The notes below the pieces were generated by a model. The model was not told the origin of the DNA, searched no databases, and saw nothing but the letters and a program-made list of their open reading frames with translations. 64,000 nt of DNA, taken from assembly GCA_963942565.1 (NCBI GenBank), contig OZ012686.1, forward strand, positions 31,371,712 to 31,435,711, read 5' to 3'. Origin of the DNA: Maea johnstoni (taxonomy: Eukaryota > Annelida > Polychaeta > Spionida > Magelonidae). The translations under genes and the position numbers were made by a program. This document shows, piece after piece, positions 11,729 through 24,679 of this stretch. Each line of letters begins with the position of its first letter. Position 1 is the first letter of the stretch.

Positions 11729-13832
11729 ATCAAACAGCAGGCTCAGGGAAGTTACCGCTCGACGACATCAAGTACATCGACGACACTGAACCGGAAAGCG
11801 CCGGCCAGAGCACCGAGAAGCTAGACCAAGAAGCCGAGAAAGCTACCACGCCCGAGACCGTCGTAGAGGAGAAAATGGAGGCTGAACAGGTACAAAAGGT
11901 TGAGGCTGCACCACCAGCTGCTCCCCCTGCAGAGAAGCAGGAGACAGAGACACCAGAGAAGCCAGCCGAGCCAGAAACCGCAACGCCGGCCGAGCCCACA
12001 CCAGAAGCTGCACCAATTGTGGCGGAGGTGGAGGCACCAGTTCATGCAGCACCAGCTGAGAGCGCACCAGTTGCTGTCGAGGCTGCACCAGAGGTTCCAG
12101 TTGCTGAGAAGCCTGCTGAAGTACCAGCAGAGGCACCAGCGGAGGTACCAGCAGAAGTACCAGCAGAGGCACCTGTTGTTGAGGCTGCACCAGCAGAGGC
12201 ACCAGCAGAGGTACCTGCTGAAGTACAGGCTGAGGCACCAGTAGAGGCACCAGTTGAGACACCAGCAGAGGCACCAGTTGTTGAGGCTGCTCCAGTTGAA
12301 GTACCAGCAGAGGCACCTGTTGTTGAGGCTGCACCAGCAGAGGTACCAGCAGAAGTACCTGCACCAGCTGAAGTACAGGCTGAAGCACCAGTAGAGGCAC
12401 CAGTTGAGACACCAGCAGAGGCACCTGTGGTTGAGGTCGCTCCAGTTGAAGTACCAGCAGAGGCACCAGTCGTTGAGGCTGCTCCAGTTGAAGTACAAGC
12501 TGAGGCACCAGTAGAAGCACCAGCAGAGGTACCAGCAGAGACACCAGCTCCCGTTGAAGTGAATGTCGAAGCACCAGCTGAGGTTCCAGCAGAAGCACCA
12601 GCAGAGGTACCAGCAGAGGCACCAGTTGTTGAAGCCACTCAGGTAGTCGAGGCAGTTGCAGAGACGCCTGTTGAGGCACCAGTTGTTGAGGCTGCTCCAG
12701 TTGAGACACCCGCAGAGGTACCAGCAGAGACGCCCGCAGAGGTACCAGCGGCAGCTGTGGAAGCACCAGCAGAGGTACCTGCAGAGGCACCAGTTGTTGA
12801 GGCTGCTCCAGTTGAGGCTGCTCCAGTTGAGACTCCAGCAGAGGTACCAGCTGCAGCTGTGGAAGCACCAGCAGAGGTACCTGCAGAAGCACCAGCAGAG
12901 GTACCAGCAGAGGCACCAGCAGAGGCACCAGTTGTTGAAGCTACTCAGGTTGTTGAAGCAGTTGCAGAGACGCCTGTTGAGGCACCAGTTGAGGCTGCTC
13001 CAGTTGAGACACCCGCAGAGGCACCAGCTGCAGCAGTGGAAGCACCAGCAGAGACACCCGCTCCCGCAGTTGAACAAGCACCAGCAGAGACACCAGCTGA
13101 AGCACCCGCAGCACCAGCAGAACCAGCCCCAGTACAAACAGAAGCACCAGTAAGTCATAATCACTCTTGTGAAATGTTTGGTATCATAACACCATAGTGA
13201 GCTTAACTATTTCCAATGCTGAAGCCACTTTTGTCCGAAGCACAAGGACACAAAGATCCTTGTGCTTTACACAAAAGTAACCTCAGGGTTAACCTGTTTA
13301 AAAGAATTTTCAGAGGATTTTTGAGAATATTAGGTGTGTCATTTGTAAACCCTATATTATTTATCAGTAGCTAGAATTCTTAGGTGCTGAAAAGGTTCTG
13401 CCCATCCTTCCACAATCACACTTTCTTATGGATAAGAGAAATGACTTATGGAGGGATTATTATATACTGTTTTGATCCTAGTCACCTATGATATCTCTGG
13501 AAATGCCACCAGAAAAAAGGGGAGGTAAATGCAGGTACCGTAACTTAAATTAAATAGACCCAATGTTTTCAACATATCTTTATATAGTTAAGTTCTGATA
13601 GACATTTATCCTTCAAGAATTTTCCGGAAGAAGATTTTCGGATAGAGATGTCACCTAAATAGTCAGGCTGATTTTGGAAAATACATGCATGAATGGGTTG
13701 ACATCAAATAATGGATTTTGTTTCAAGTATTGATCCCTGTTCCGTTTATTGAGTTTTATTGATGGAGTTGTGTTTTTCCTCTGATTTCAGGCAGTAGAAG
13801 TTCCAAGCAGCGAGGTTGCCAAGACTGAGTGA
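11701..13832 (+). CDS. Ala/Pro/Glu/Val-rich repeat protein, last two coding exons (partial gene)
   Basis: Two exons fit together. 11701-13149 gives 483 codons, phase 0 to 0, with TGTCTTTCAG before it and CCA|GTAAGT after it. 13791-13832 gives 13 codons and TGA, preceded by TGATTTCAG. The joined tail begins APVSETPTSDQTAGSGKLP, has an acidic stretch with DDIKYIDDTEPES, then several hundred residues of PAEAPAEVPAEAPVVEAAP-type repeats, and ends EVPSSEVAKTE. The repeat is low in complexity, acidic and proline-rich, so it should be disordered. No signal peptide, membrane segment or folded domain is visible in this part. The 5' exons were not found. An in-frame ATG at 11677 lies inside the polypyrimidine/acceptor segment, so I prefer the spliced model over a start there. 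Its identity is unknown; an intracellular tail of a membrane protein or a cytoskeletal linker would both fit. Confidence 0.72.
13203..13292. mobile_element. Palindromic 90-bp derivative of MITE-A
   Basis: TTAA at both ends (13203-13206 and 13289-13292). Both arms carry the same family end, the CTGAGGCTACTTTTGTCC / AAGCACAAGGA side, in inverted orientation. Normal copies have two different ends. It lies in the intron between the two exons of the repeat-protein gene. Confidence 0.8.
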
Positions 13833-14407
13833 AGAAGACGTCCCTGATACCCGCCTAGCTGTATTCCTATCCTTCCGCCGGTCTTCCATTGAATTGAACA
13901 TGTTGCTTCGTTGTTACGTCGTTGTCGCCGTCGTCGTCGTCATCGCGCCCTGCAGGAGGTGGATTCCTCCTCCTCCCTGCATCACAAGTGCCTTTGTTGG
14001 ATGATGTACCTTAAGTCCCATGAACAATGCTGGCCTGTGGTGCCACCTATCAGCCAAAAGTGATAGCTCAATATCTGTCCTTTTGTATAGACTAGCAGTA
14101 CTTGCTGATGTATTATTCCTTGGGCCTCTGACTGACCGACAGGGACGAACAACATCCTGGCTTTCCAGGAAGCTAGTTTTTTTGTGCCTTTTGGATGAGA
14201 TTATGAACAATATGATGAGGAGGAAAAAACCAGGTTTGCTAATTAGTGGATAAAGAAAGTGGTACATGAATCTGTGCGTCATTGTCGTCATCATCATCGT
14301 CATTCTCGTTGTCGTCATCATCACGCCCTATTCCCTCCATGGATAGGTGACTCAGTGAGCCGGCCAGGCTACTACTAGTGGGCATCAGCTTCAACAACGG
14401 CACCCAT

Positions 14408-14512
14408 GTTGCCATGGTAGCAACAGTTACCATGGCTACCACGTTAGCAACAGTTACCATGGCGACCACGTTAGCAACAGTTACCATGGCTGCCACGGTA
14501 GCAACCAGCAAC
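14408..14512. repeat. 27-bp tandem array of X-box (RFX)-like half-palindromes
   Basis: Unit GTTACCATGGCNACCACG followed by TTAGCAACA, recurring at 14426, 14453 and 14480, with a related leading segment GTTGCCATGGTAGCAAC at 14408. GTTACCATGGCTAC differs by one base from the RFX X-box form GTTRCCATGGYAAC. The array is CpG-containing and lies in the presumed 3' UTR. Binding is inferred from the motif. Confidence 0.7.
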
Positions 14513-14845
14513 GGAAGACTTCGCATTACATCATGATGAACTATAAAGTATTGACCTGCAGGTAGTTTTGTGTATGAAGAGCATTTTCTAAGGTGGAATA
14601 CAGTTTATTACCTGCATTTTCTGACCTTTTCCCATAAAAATAATCAGCAATATTTACCTGGGGGATTAGGAGCCAACTTGAGAAAGAACCCCAGCTGCTG
14701 TTTCGTCTCTGATCAACATAATTTATGCGCCTGACCTGAATTTCTTCCCATGATGAACATAACTTATGTGGATGATCTAAATATATGATGAGAATAGCAT
14801 GGCTATGAAGTACAGTAGACTTGCATGTTTCATATTTATCCTGTA

Positions 14846-14851
14846 AATAAA
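14846..14851 (+). terminator. Poly(A) signal AATAAA of the repeat-protein gene
   Basis: First canonical hexamer found after the stop at 13832, about 1 kb downstream; T-rich sequence follows near 14945. Assigned by position. Confidence 0.45.
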
Positions 14852-15505
14852 CATTTCTATAAGTTGTGTGAAAGCTGCAGAAGTGTTGGGAAAAGGTACA
14901 TCTCTTTTGTAAGAAAAAAAAATCCTAGCTCAGTTGAAGGGGAATTGTCGCATTTTTTTTCTAGTGTATAAGAGATCAATGTATATATACTTCAGTTCCT
15001 GGGGCTCAGATACACTATGCCAGATACCTTAGAACTGGCAGGGTTTCCTGCAACTCGCAAACTTATCCATAATGTACAGGAACATGGATATAAATAGGTG
15101 CGGGCACAGGTTTCAGTAGATGGGGAAGGATTCAGTCAAAAGGAAAGAAGAATGGTATTTTAAACCATGAAAAAGTGAAGTTTGTGGTAGAAAGGGGGTT
15201 CTCTGGACCCTGGAACACCCCCCTCTATACCCGCACCTGTGTAAAAGATAATTGGTGGGATTCTCTAGAATTGAAACTAGCAGCAGCATTTATAATGCTT
15301 GTATGTTACTAATTGTGTCCAAATCACCTGCTGTAATATACAACCCTATACTTACTTATTTTTGCCAGCTTTATAGGTTACCCAAAATCTTTATGTATTT
15401 TACGCACATAGTCCTAGTCTATGATATAGGTGCGCTCCCATTTTCACTATACATGATTTAAACAGGAATGGGGTAGTTTTATTTTTCAATTAAACAAGGA
15501 GGTCT

Positions 15506-15617
15506 GAACCAAGAGTCAAGACATCCATAGCTTCTTGTTGCTGGGAGAAATGTTAAAGAAAAGTCTACCTTTTCTTGAACATTTCTGTCTTCGCTTCTAC
15601 CTCTTGACTCTTGGTTT
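15506..15617. repeat. Imperfect inverted repeat (foldback), about 112 bp
   Basis: AACCAAGAGTCAAGA at 15507 pairs with TCTTGACTCTTGGTT ending at 15617. Nearer the centre GAAATGTTAAAGAAAAG pairs with CTTTTCTTGAACATTTC. The middle of each arm mismatches. It could be a decayed foldback element; a hairpin RNA is possible but unsupported. Confidence 0.55.
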
Positions 15618-17577
15618 ATGTTCTGTCCATTGCAAGTAGGGAATATTGTAAAAAGATTGTGAAAACAAGATATATGATGGTAAGCTAGTACTTTAAATAA
15701 TTGGATTCGTAGCTCGAGAGACAATCATATGTTACCAGAGTGTTACTCATAGGGATATTGGCACTTGAAATCTCTATGCTGCTTTTGTACTGTCCTTGAA
15801 TGTTCACCTTAAGTCTTGTAATTACCATAATCTCTCTTATACTCTTACTACCATGGAATATGTCCCTCCAAGTAGGTGTAAATGGTTCATGAATTGTCAT
15901 GGGTTTACACCTAATCTGCAAGTAACACCAAGTAGTGGTTTGGGTTGTAGATTTCCAATAACTTTTATGAAAAGTTGTAAGATCATTATTGGCTATGGTG
16001 GAATTGTCACTATTACAGTATTTTCCTCACAGAGTATCTTGATTCTCACTCACTGTTAATGTTGGTATTGGTGATAATAGTGTAAAATATAAAGGGTTGG
16101 AAATAAAATGAATTGCCTAAATCCCATGATACTACACTTATGACTGAAGTATTATAATCAATGGAATTGGGGTAATGAAGATCATATTTAAGTTTGTGTT
16201 TGAGAGAATGGTGGTAATATCATATGAATTGATATAAAGTGATGATGGTATGAGTATTCTATACTAGATTAAGGTGCTCAAATAGGAATTGTGGATGTAA
16301 TGAAATTGTCATTTGGATGCTTGTCTTATGAGATTGATAAATTTTTCTTGCAAGAATATGGTTTGCCTAATTCATCTCAAGGATTGCCAAGCCATCCCAA
16401 AAATATTTAAATGGTTTGACACATGAAAACATCTTGAAAGGGAAATTGAATTGAAAGAAATATGTGGATTCACCTGCAGTGTAGTGTTTCAATTGTTTGA
16501 ATGTTTCTTTGGAAAACTGGATCAATAAGATTAACAATATCTTATATATTGCAATTCTATATATGAAAAGTCGTTATTCATTTCAAATACCTCATGGCTA
16601 TTTGGGCATCTGTACAACCGTAAAATAAAGGTGGATGGAAAATGATTGGTTTGTGGAATGGTGAAGCATCTCAAAGCAACAGTTATATCTTGAATGTGGA
16701 GGAGATAGTGGTGAATGATTCATTGAAATAAAACTGTCATCACTGAAAAATTCACACTTTCTATACCAGTATAATACACAGGTGACTTTCAGTGCATTGT
16801 AAACAGGAAAGGCATGAAATAGAGAAAGATGACAGTGATTGGCAATACAGTGACAGACCATGGGTGAACAATCAAAACCATTGTCTTTCATGTAATATTC
16901 ATTGTCTATAATCTTGGTCAGCTGATCATTGGTTTTTATGGATCTATTGCTTACAGACATGCAGGAAATAGAATATTTCTTGCTTGAATCAAGCTCCCAG
17001 AGTTCATATTAGGAATTTACTACTTAATGACTATTGAAATCATAATCATGAATATGATATTGACCAAGTTCTCACGCTACTACTAAGAAATTGATCATCT
17101 TTTTAATGAAATATGCAATATTATTATACAATGGGTGATTTACGTTTTTCTATTCAAGAAATATACCATTTACAACAAAGGTAATTAAGTAATTAAGTCT
17201 TTTAAGAAATATACTCCAATTTAAGCTGTTACATAGATTATCTTTATTTTTCAATGTAATCCATGATGGGTGTATTTATATATAAAATTGATGACCTACT
17301 GTAGATTACATGAAGGGAACTCTGCTGATTTCTCAGTTCAATTAGGAGTTATCATCATTTTGATGATGGTGGATAAATTACATGTTACTATCTTGGCACT
17401 TAGGGTTCTTTGACTGTTTGACTAATGTGTTTTAACTCTGATCTAGTCAAGTTTTCTACTCTAGTATTGTATCCTGCTCATCTCTATATATCTCTCTGGT
17501 CTAACAACACTATGGGCAATAAAGGGCTGAATCTGAGACAATAGCTTTTGTTTTATATATCCCCCAACCCAATCAAC

Positions 17578-17784
17578 TTAACCCTTAACCCTATGGCTAC
17601 TTTCATCCAAAACACAAGGACGCAAAGATTTTTGAAAACCATCTAAACCTTGTCATGTTGGTATTCATTGGATAGCGCTCGCTAAGTACTCTTAGATAAG
17701 TACCCATGTCATCAAGGTTTCAGTCATTTTTAGTTTTTTTGCATTTTTTGCGACCAAATTCGCCACTAGCAGCATGAGGGTCAA
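17578..17784 (+). mobile_element. MITE-A copy (TTAA-flanked, piggyBac-like)
   Basis: Near full length. TTAACCCTTAACCCTATGGC start, AACACAAGGACGCAAAG block, CATCTAAACCTTGTCATG, then CCACTAGCAGCATGAGGGTCAA end. Intergenic. Confidence 0.8.
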
Positions 17785-17854
17785 TGTCTGTATTCAATTC
17801 AATCAATCTTATAGCGCTCAAAGCTTCCTATTTCGGTGATGTCTCTTAAAATGA

Positions 17855-18000
17855 AAGGAATTATCAGAAAATATTTGTAGAAATAATGTTAACCAGAATC
17901 CAACTCACAATTCTCAAATATTTCATGAGTTAAAAAGTTACTTTAAAAAGTATTGCAGGTCCAGACGGCATTTTTCAAGATCCCCGGGGATAAATGCTTA
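17855..18000. mobile_element. MITE-B fragment
   Basis: Resembles the inner part of the second TTAA family at 54.64 kb: AAAATATTTGTAG, AATGTTAACC, AGGTCCAGACGGCATTTT and GGGATAAATGCTTA. The ends are not clear. Confidence 0.4.
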
Positions 18001-19018
18001 GTCCCTCTCAGAATAGTGGGGCAGTTCATCAATGCTGTTCTGATCAACCATATAAGTTCTCATGGGAAAAATAGCATGATCCTGATTGATGTTTAATTGT
18101 ATTTTACCTTTTACATAATAGGTGACCTTTTTGAGAAATGAAAACTTAAGTTAATTAGTTATCGGTTATGGATTGCAGAAAACTGCTCCCTAAATGTTCC
18201 CCCTCTTTTAGAGTTTCATAGATTATATTGACCTATTCCTATAACAAAATGTCACTAAGTGGTTTAAGTTGACCCATTTGTGCTGTGTGCAACCACAGGG
18301 TCTGAAGCAAATGGTTAAGACAAGCTGAGAAAAAATAGATTTGTGTCGGCATATTACATTTTTCTTCAACTGCAATTTCAAGTTGCAAGAAATTTGTAAA
18401 GTTTCCCAAACAAATAGGCATTCAGACAAAAGGGTTAACTAGTTTCCATATTTGGTGTCGGAGTGAATCAATTCAAGTCTACTAAAAAAGTTAAGTTTCT
18501 TTAGTTTTGGACAAGCATTCATTTTAATCCCAATACTACAACCTCAATCATTTAATAGTTAAAAAGGGTATTGCAGCTAATTTAGTTACGCTACAAATTC
18601 CTTCTTGTTAAGCCATGTAAAAACAACCAGTCAAATTAATTCAAGATCGGGCCATTAAAGGCTAAGGCACACACACACGCAGTTCATGAGATGTATCTCC
18701 AACACGGTTAAGCATAATCAGTGCTGCCATCTAGGAAGCACAAGGCATACTAAGATCTTGAACCACAGAAGTTGAACAAAATTTTAGCCATTTCCATTGA
18801 ACTAGTTTATAAGTCAGAGCTGCTGTGATATTTATCCTTTGTATGCCTTGGACTAAAGAAATAGAAAAATGGACGCACAAAAAAAAAATCCTTACCTGAA
18901 AAATGGCATCTTACAATAATGGACTGTTGACTTATCTTACAAGAAGCAATAACAGTTTCATTGCTGCTCATTTTCCTAAATATACAAAGCTTACACACAT
19001 ATAATATAGCATGGAATG

Positions 19019-19024
19019 TTTATT
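19019..19024 (-). terminator. Candidate poly(A) signal for DYNC2LI1
   Basis: AATAAA on the minus strand about 650 bp past the DYNC2LI1 stop codon. Chosen as a clean hexamer in a sensible position; other sites cannot be excluded. Confidence 0.35.
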
Positions 19025-19671
19025 ATCTTTCAAGGTGACAATACTAATAATTTACAAAATATCACAGACCTATGTGCATATGATATAAACAGACACAATA
19101 GACAATAATGCTATATACAATATGGACTACTTACAGTAAATAAGACTGTGGAAAAACATATACTAGAATGTCCTCAATTGATATTCTGTCAGAAAAGCAT
19201 GTATATTTGGAACTGCTTGTTTTTAAATGGACATGATTGGACCTTAAAAATATGTCTTAGTACAAGTTTGCGCATAGCTGCAGGTCAAAGTTCAAGTTTG
19301 CACACAGGTGCAAAAATTATTCCAATCTTGGATTTGGACGGCTTTGCAGGTTAGAAAATAAGCTAGACAAAACTGGCATCTACAAATGATGACCTTAATG
19401 GCGCATTGGGAACATGTTCAGTACTTTAGTCATTTACCCTCACACCTTGACAGTCTCTAAAGAGATCATAGATATATTCTCAGATATAATATGACATATT
19501 CTACCTCTATTGCGGTTGAAAGTGTCCCAATATTGAGCAAACCTCACTTAATGAAATATCTACTTAAATCAATAACTACTTGAAGCTATGGGGAAATGGT
19601 GAACCACTGCATCGCATCGGAGGTGAGATCGATGTCCTCCAGGTATGCAGTGATGTACTGTGCTGCCCTCT

Positions 19672-22600
19672 TTAGGCATATCCCTCCTGCATTCTCGCTT
19701 CCCTTACTTTTCTTTCACACTGGCGCCTATACCTTTCCAACTCCTGCAAGGAAGGTGAGAATACAAATAAAACTCTATCAGGGCACAATATAAACTTGCA
19801 AGTGAGATTCAATAGGGCAAGTGAGATTCAACTTTCAGTTGAACTACTCCAACTTTCACCTGCCTTGAAAAATAGTATGTTTTATATTGTTTCATTTAAA
19901 ACCAAGTAGAACATGGTACTGGCATGGGAAAGCATATTTTCTAGGACAAGCTCGGATGCCAGACCACAAAATTCGCACACTTTCTCAAAAGTTAACTTGA
20001 AACATATACAGCGTACTTGCCATCTCAAAAATGGAAGAACAGAGCCAGGAAAAAATCTAAATGCTCTAATGCGTTTGCACACATCTCGACAGCCAAGTAT
20101 TAGATGATGGACTCCTGCAAGTCTTGTTTCTACAGCAGGTCCCCCTCTCACCTGATCTTTCTGTGCCCTCATAGAGTCCACTGCTGCCTCAGCGTACTGT
20201 GGGTCTTTAGCCGGGTCTTCCATCATAGCAGGGTTGTTGATATTCTAAAAGTAAGAGAAGAAGGATGAGGTTGATTGTAATATATATGAAGCTTAAAGTC
20301 ATCATGATAACACTCCTTCAGAATGCCTGTATCAGAACATAAATCAATATATTACAAACATTGCAAAAGGTATTTTAAGTATTTACATCATAAATCTGAC
20401 CTTAAAATAATTCTTCTACCCTATATTAATAAGAAAAGTATTTTCTTGAATATTTTACATACCTTTATAAATCATTTTGAACTCTTAAACTATCCCTTTT
20501 CTTAATCTGGATTTTTTTCATATAGAACTGTACTCATCAATGTACTAAATTGCACCAATAGGACAAGTTTAATCCCGAACCAGAACTTAAGAGATATTAA
20601 GTGGGTCCACACTGCATAGGTTTCCAAAGTTAGACTGATTACATCTTGTGCTGCATTGGCAGAGTGCTGGTACTGGTCTTTTTCTAATCACTGACTGCCA
20701 TCAGGCTCCTCAATCAGACCCAGCATTCTCCACAACTCACAGAAATGCTATGGAACTTGGAGCTGTCTATTCCCTGGTACAGTAACATACATGGACAAAT
20801 CTGGTTTTCGCTTACATAGTATCTGAATTTGTGACTTTTACATAGGAGGCTAACAGAATACTGTTTATCTTTGACTTATATCTGAATGAAAGTGAATGTA
20901 TTTTTCTTACCCCTCCTTTATTCTTAATTAGTTTTTTCATTCATTTTCCAGCATGTCAATAGGTACAGTGGTAACAAAGTGGTTTGAGTATATAATAAGG
21001 TACAATGAGTTTTTTTTTACCTCTTGTGGAAAGAAACTTGTGTATGCTTGTTTCCATAACTCCAGAGGATTCCTGCAATAACACATGAAAAGTAAATGAG
21101 TCAAACTTGTAGTATTATACATGTCACATATGTGCCAGACTTAACACCTCAGTAAACTGAAAACAATCTTATAATTCCCTTGTACCACAGAATATCATAG
21201 AATACAACTCAAAAGCATCACCTCAGTATTTCATTAGCTGTAACCCTTTTATGCATAACTTTTATAGTTGCAAAGCAGTGTTAATAAGTAAATTTTAAAG
21301 GCGCATGTGGTACATGCTGTAACTTCTGATGTATGTAATTCAATTGCCTCTCTCAGTTTCAGTAGGAGATACTGTGACCATAAAGGGGCTTGGATACAGT
21401 GATCAAGTTTACAATAAACCATTATTGCATGTCAATTGGCATATAACCGATTGGCCAAGATGGGAGATCGAGACTATGCACCACGCCTCTGGAATCAGCT
21501 GCCATTTCACATCAAAGCTTCTCCATCAGTTCAGACTTTTAAAAAGAACCTTAAAATCTATTTGTTCTGAAAGGCTTTTCACTGAGAACTTTTAACAGTT
21601 TTAAAATATATATATTTCTTTAACTTCCCTTGCAACAAGTTGTATTTTACTCTATGACTGTTCAGCACTTTTGAACATTTCAATGGAAAAAGCGCTTTGA
21701 CAATTCTATTTATTTATATATTGTATATAACCCAACATCTAAAGGGTCATCACATATAACACATTTGTGCATTAAATGACTCATTTCGCATATGTATTGC
21801 AAGGCAACAAAACACTTTTGTAGACAGAACCATACAAACTCTGTATATATTCACTAATAACTTCCATTTGGTGAATATACTATGATTTTAGTGAGGTAGT
21901 AACTTGGCATGGACTTATAATATCTAAAAGAAAATATGTTAAGAAAGAAGGAACAAAGAATCTAACTCAATTTCAACATTTTAACAAGTCAAGATAAAGT
22001 AAAACATTGACTTTTCAAAGTAATGTTTGCACTGAGAAGTTTCTAGATCCATATAGCAGCAATAAAGGTTGTTTGACCATAAGGATATAAAAACCAGTGC
22101 GAAGTGGGAAAGAAAGGTGTCACATGGTCTGACACACATACAAATATTTCAATAACAAAGCAATATTATGATTATGATTATGATTAATAAATGTTTGACT
22201 GAAAGGTGGGAGTTGTTTGGGCATGGTTTCACAGTTCCACTTCAAGAATACTTTTATCATTATTCTTTTTGATGAGTTATTTCTATTATCATTCTTATTA
22301 ATGATTTATGCTCAATATTGTCAAACCATGTGCATACAAACAGATTGCCAGAATACAGTTAATTAGGCATTTGGGTTTTGATCAGCTACACCCAGTTTGT
22401 CACAATATAAAGATATCAAAGCCATTCTATTTCAGACCTCTAGAGCGTCTCAGCATGAATGAGTAATTGATTTTCAATCTATAGAAATATGTAATAAAAC
22501 TTGAAACAGAAACCAGAACATTTAAATAGAACTTTCAAATGTACCGCTTCAACAAATGTTTCATTCCAAGAAGTTTGGTCAGGTCCCCTTCATTGGAACT

Positions 22601-23959
22601 TCTTCTTCTGTAGAGTCTATTACTGCTGAGAATAACAGTATAACAATGATGTGTCAACTTCCAATAGCAATAAAATTAAGGATACTATGACTTTAAGGCA
22701 ATTCAAAATTGCTTAAAATAATTGCACACCAAGATCAAAACTTTTACGAGTGAGTAAGTTCATATTCTCTGAGAGAATAGGTAATGACAAACATGCATAA
22801 TTAAAGCCTTAATGTCTATCTTGAGGTTACCTGCAACTTAAGGAGCTTTATGCCATGGAATGGCCCTTATTGTACATCATATTTATTTCAAAGGCCATCC
22901 AACATAAGTATGTATAAATGTAGTTTTAGCCTTTCATTTCAACTTATATTGTACGGTAAGTAAGCTCATGGAAAGCAGACGGTTGTAATTGATAACACCA
23001 AGTAGTGATGGTTTTGTGGTTAACTCTAATAATTCCAAAACAAACAACAATATTTATAAAAAATCTCAATCAGATAAGCAGCACCATGTTTGGGTGTTGT
23101 AATTTTTGTATATTTTGCTCTAGAAATATCAATAATCCTTTTAAGTTTTAACACATGCTTAATTTTGTTTTAGTGTTAACCTGCAGCATTTCCTTTGTGA
23201 AATCAAAATCACTATCAATCCATTAAACACTGACAACTAGAATTAACTTGCAGATGTTCCCATTTCCCAAATCTCTAATATATCTCTATTGTTTACCTTG
23301 CAGTGACCCTGCCGATGTCACCATCAGAAAGAGGAGGGCTACCGATATGAGCCAAGGCGTCCATACCTGGAGGGACCAGCAAAGGCTTATTGTGCTCTGT
23401 CTGAACAGTCTTACTGAAAAACAAGGCATCATAGTATACAGTAAAACATATGCTAAACAATATTCATTTATTCTGTGCCAAGGCGTCCAAACCAGGTGAG
23501 ATCAATTAAGGTTCATTGTGCAGTCCTACTGAAAAACAAAGAATTTACCATAAAATATGACAAATATATAAAATATATACTAACCCATACCCACCGATTG
23601 GAATGTTATTGTTGTTGAAATTTATCTTATACTAGAAAACATATTTAGTCATATTCTCAAATGTTAGGATTACTTGCTTTAAATATCACAGGCATATAAA
23701 TATTCTATTCATAGCAAAAACACCTATTACAGTCAATAAACTACTGCTACTACTACTACTACTACTACTACAACTACTACTACTACTACTACTACTTCTA
23801 CTGCTACTACTACTACTACTACTACTACGACTACGACTACTACTACTACATCTACTTCTACTTCTACTACTACTACTACATCTACTTCTACTTCTACTAC
23901 TACTACTACGACTACGACTACTACTACTACTACTACTACATCTACTTCTACTTCTACTT

Positions 23960-24000
<41 letters not shown>

Positions 24001-24525
24001 GTATTTCTTCATACTCTGAAGGTGAAATGTCCTATAGATACCTTGGTGATGTGGCAAACACATGGTGACTGATGAGAAGCTTGGCCCTGCTGATCAGCGC
24101 CTCCGTCTTACTACTGTAGAACTGAAATACACAACAGTGCTTCAACTCAGAATCGATGCCCAGTTTTTCCTAAATACATTGCCCAATAAATCACTGCAAA
24201 TCAACACAGAATTGACCATTTGAGTATTACATTTTCCATACTTTATAACTCAGAAATGATGTCCTGTTTTTCTTAGATGCCAACAAATCAACAAATCACT
24301 AGAAATTAATACAGAATTAACCATTGTAGTATTATGTTTATCCTATTTAAATGCTTAGGTGTATTTAATAAACGAGCCCCATGTTGTAATGAAAAGTGAT
24401 ATATGATCTCAGAACTCTCAATGAGGACCAGCACTCAAGCAAGTGGACTAACACCTGCAGTTTAACTTCCCATTCTATAATGGAGCATAGAACGTTTTGA
24501 ACATTAATTCTGCATTTATTTAATG

Positions 24526-24558
<33 letters not shown>

Positions 24559-24585
24559 GTAATAACAATAATAGTAATAATAATA

Positions 24586-24620
<35 letters not shown>

Positions 24621-24645
24621 TATATTAATAATAATAATAATGATG

Positions 24646-24679
<34 letters not shown>

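Larger units (their letters stand above)
13833..14870 (+). other. Probable 3' UTR of the repeat-protein gene
   Basis: Follows the TGA at 13830-13832 without a clear donor and runs to an AATAAA at 14846-14851. It holds a CGTCGTCGT-rich stretch near 13.92 kb, a TCATCATCGTC stretch near 14.29 kb and the 27-bp X-box-like array at 14.41-14.51 kb. Extent is inferred from the poly(A) signal only. Confidence 0.5.
14871..19018. other. Intergenic region between the repeat-protein gene and the DYNC2LI1 3' end
   Basis: AT-rich DNA with no supported exon. It holds one MITE-A copy at 17.58 kb, a fragment of MITE-B near 17.86 kb and an imperfect foldback at 15.51-15.62 kb. The remainder shows no repeat kinship or coding signal that I can see. 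Confidence 0.6.

Noticed and set aside
11821-13164. Long minus-strand frames of 447, 361 and 198 codons opposite the repeat exon
   Set aside because: The 12-base repeat leaves all frames nearly free of stops. The plus-strand frame alone has matching splice sites and a sensible start and end.
22560-22630. Possible exon with an acceptor near 22.63 kb on the minus strand
   Set aside because: Exons 10 and 11 of DYNC2LI1 join in phase without it and no family residues are missing.
23686-24063. Serine/arginine-rich minus-strand frame
   Set aside because: Comes from the (CTA)n tract beside DYNC2LI1 exon 9.
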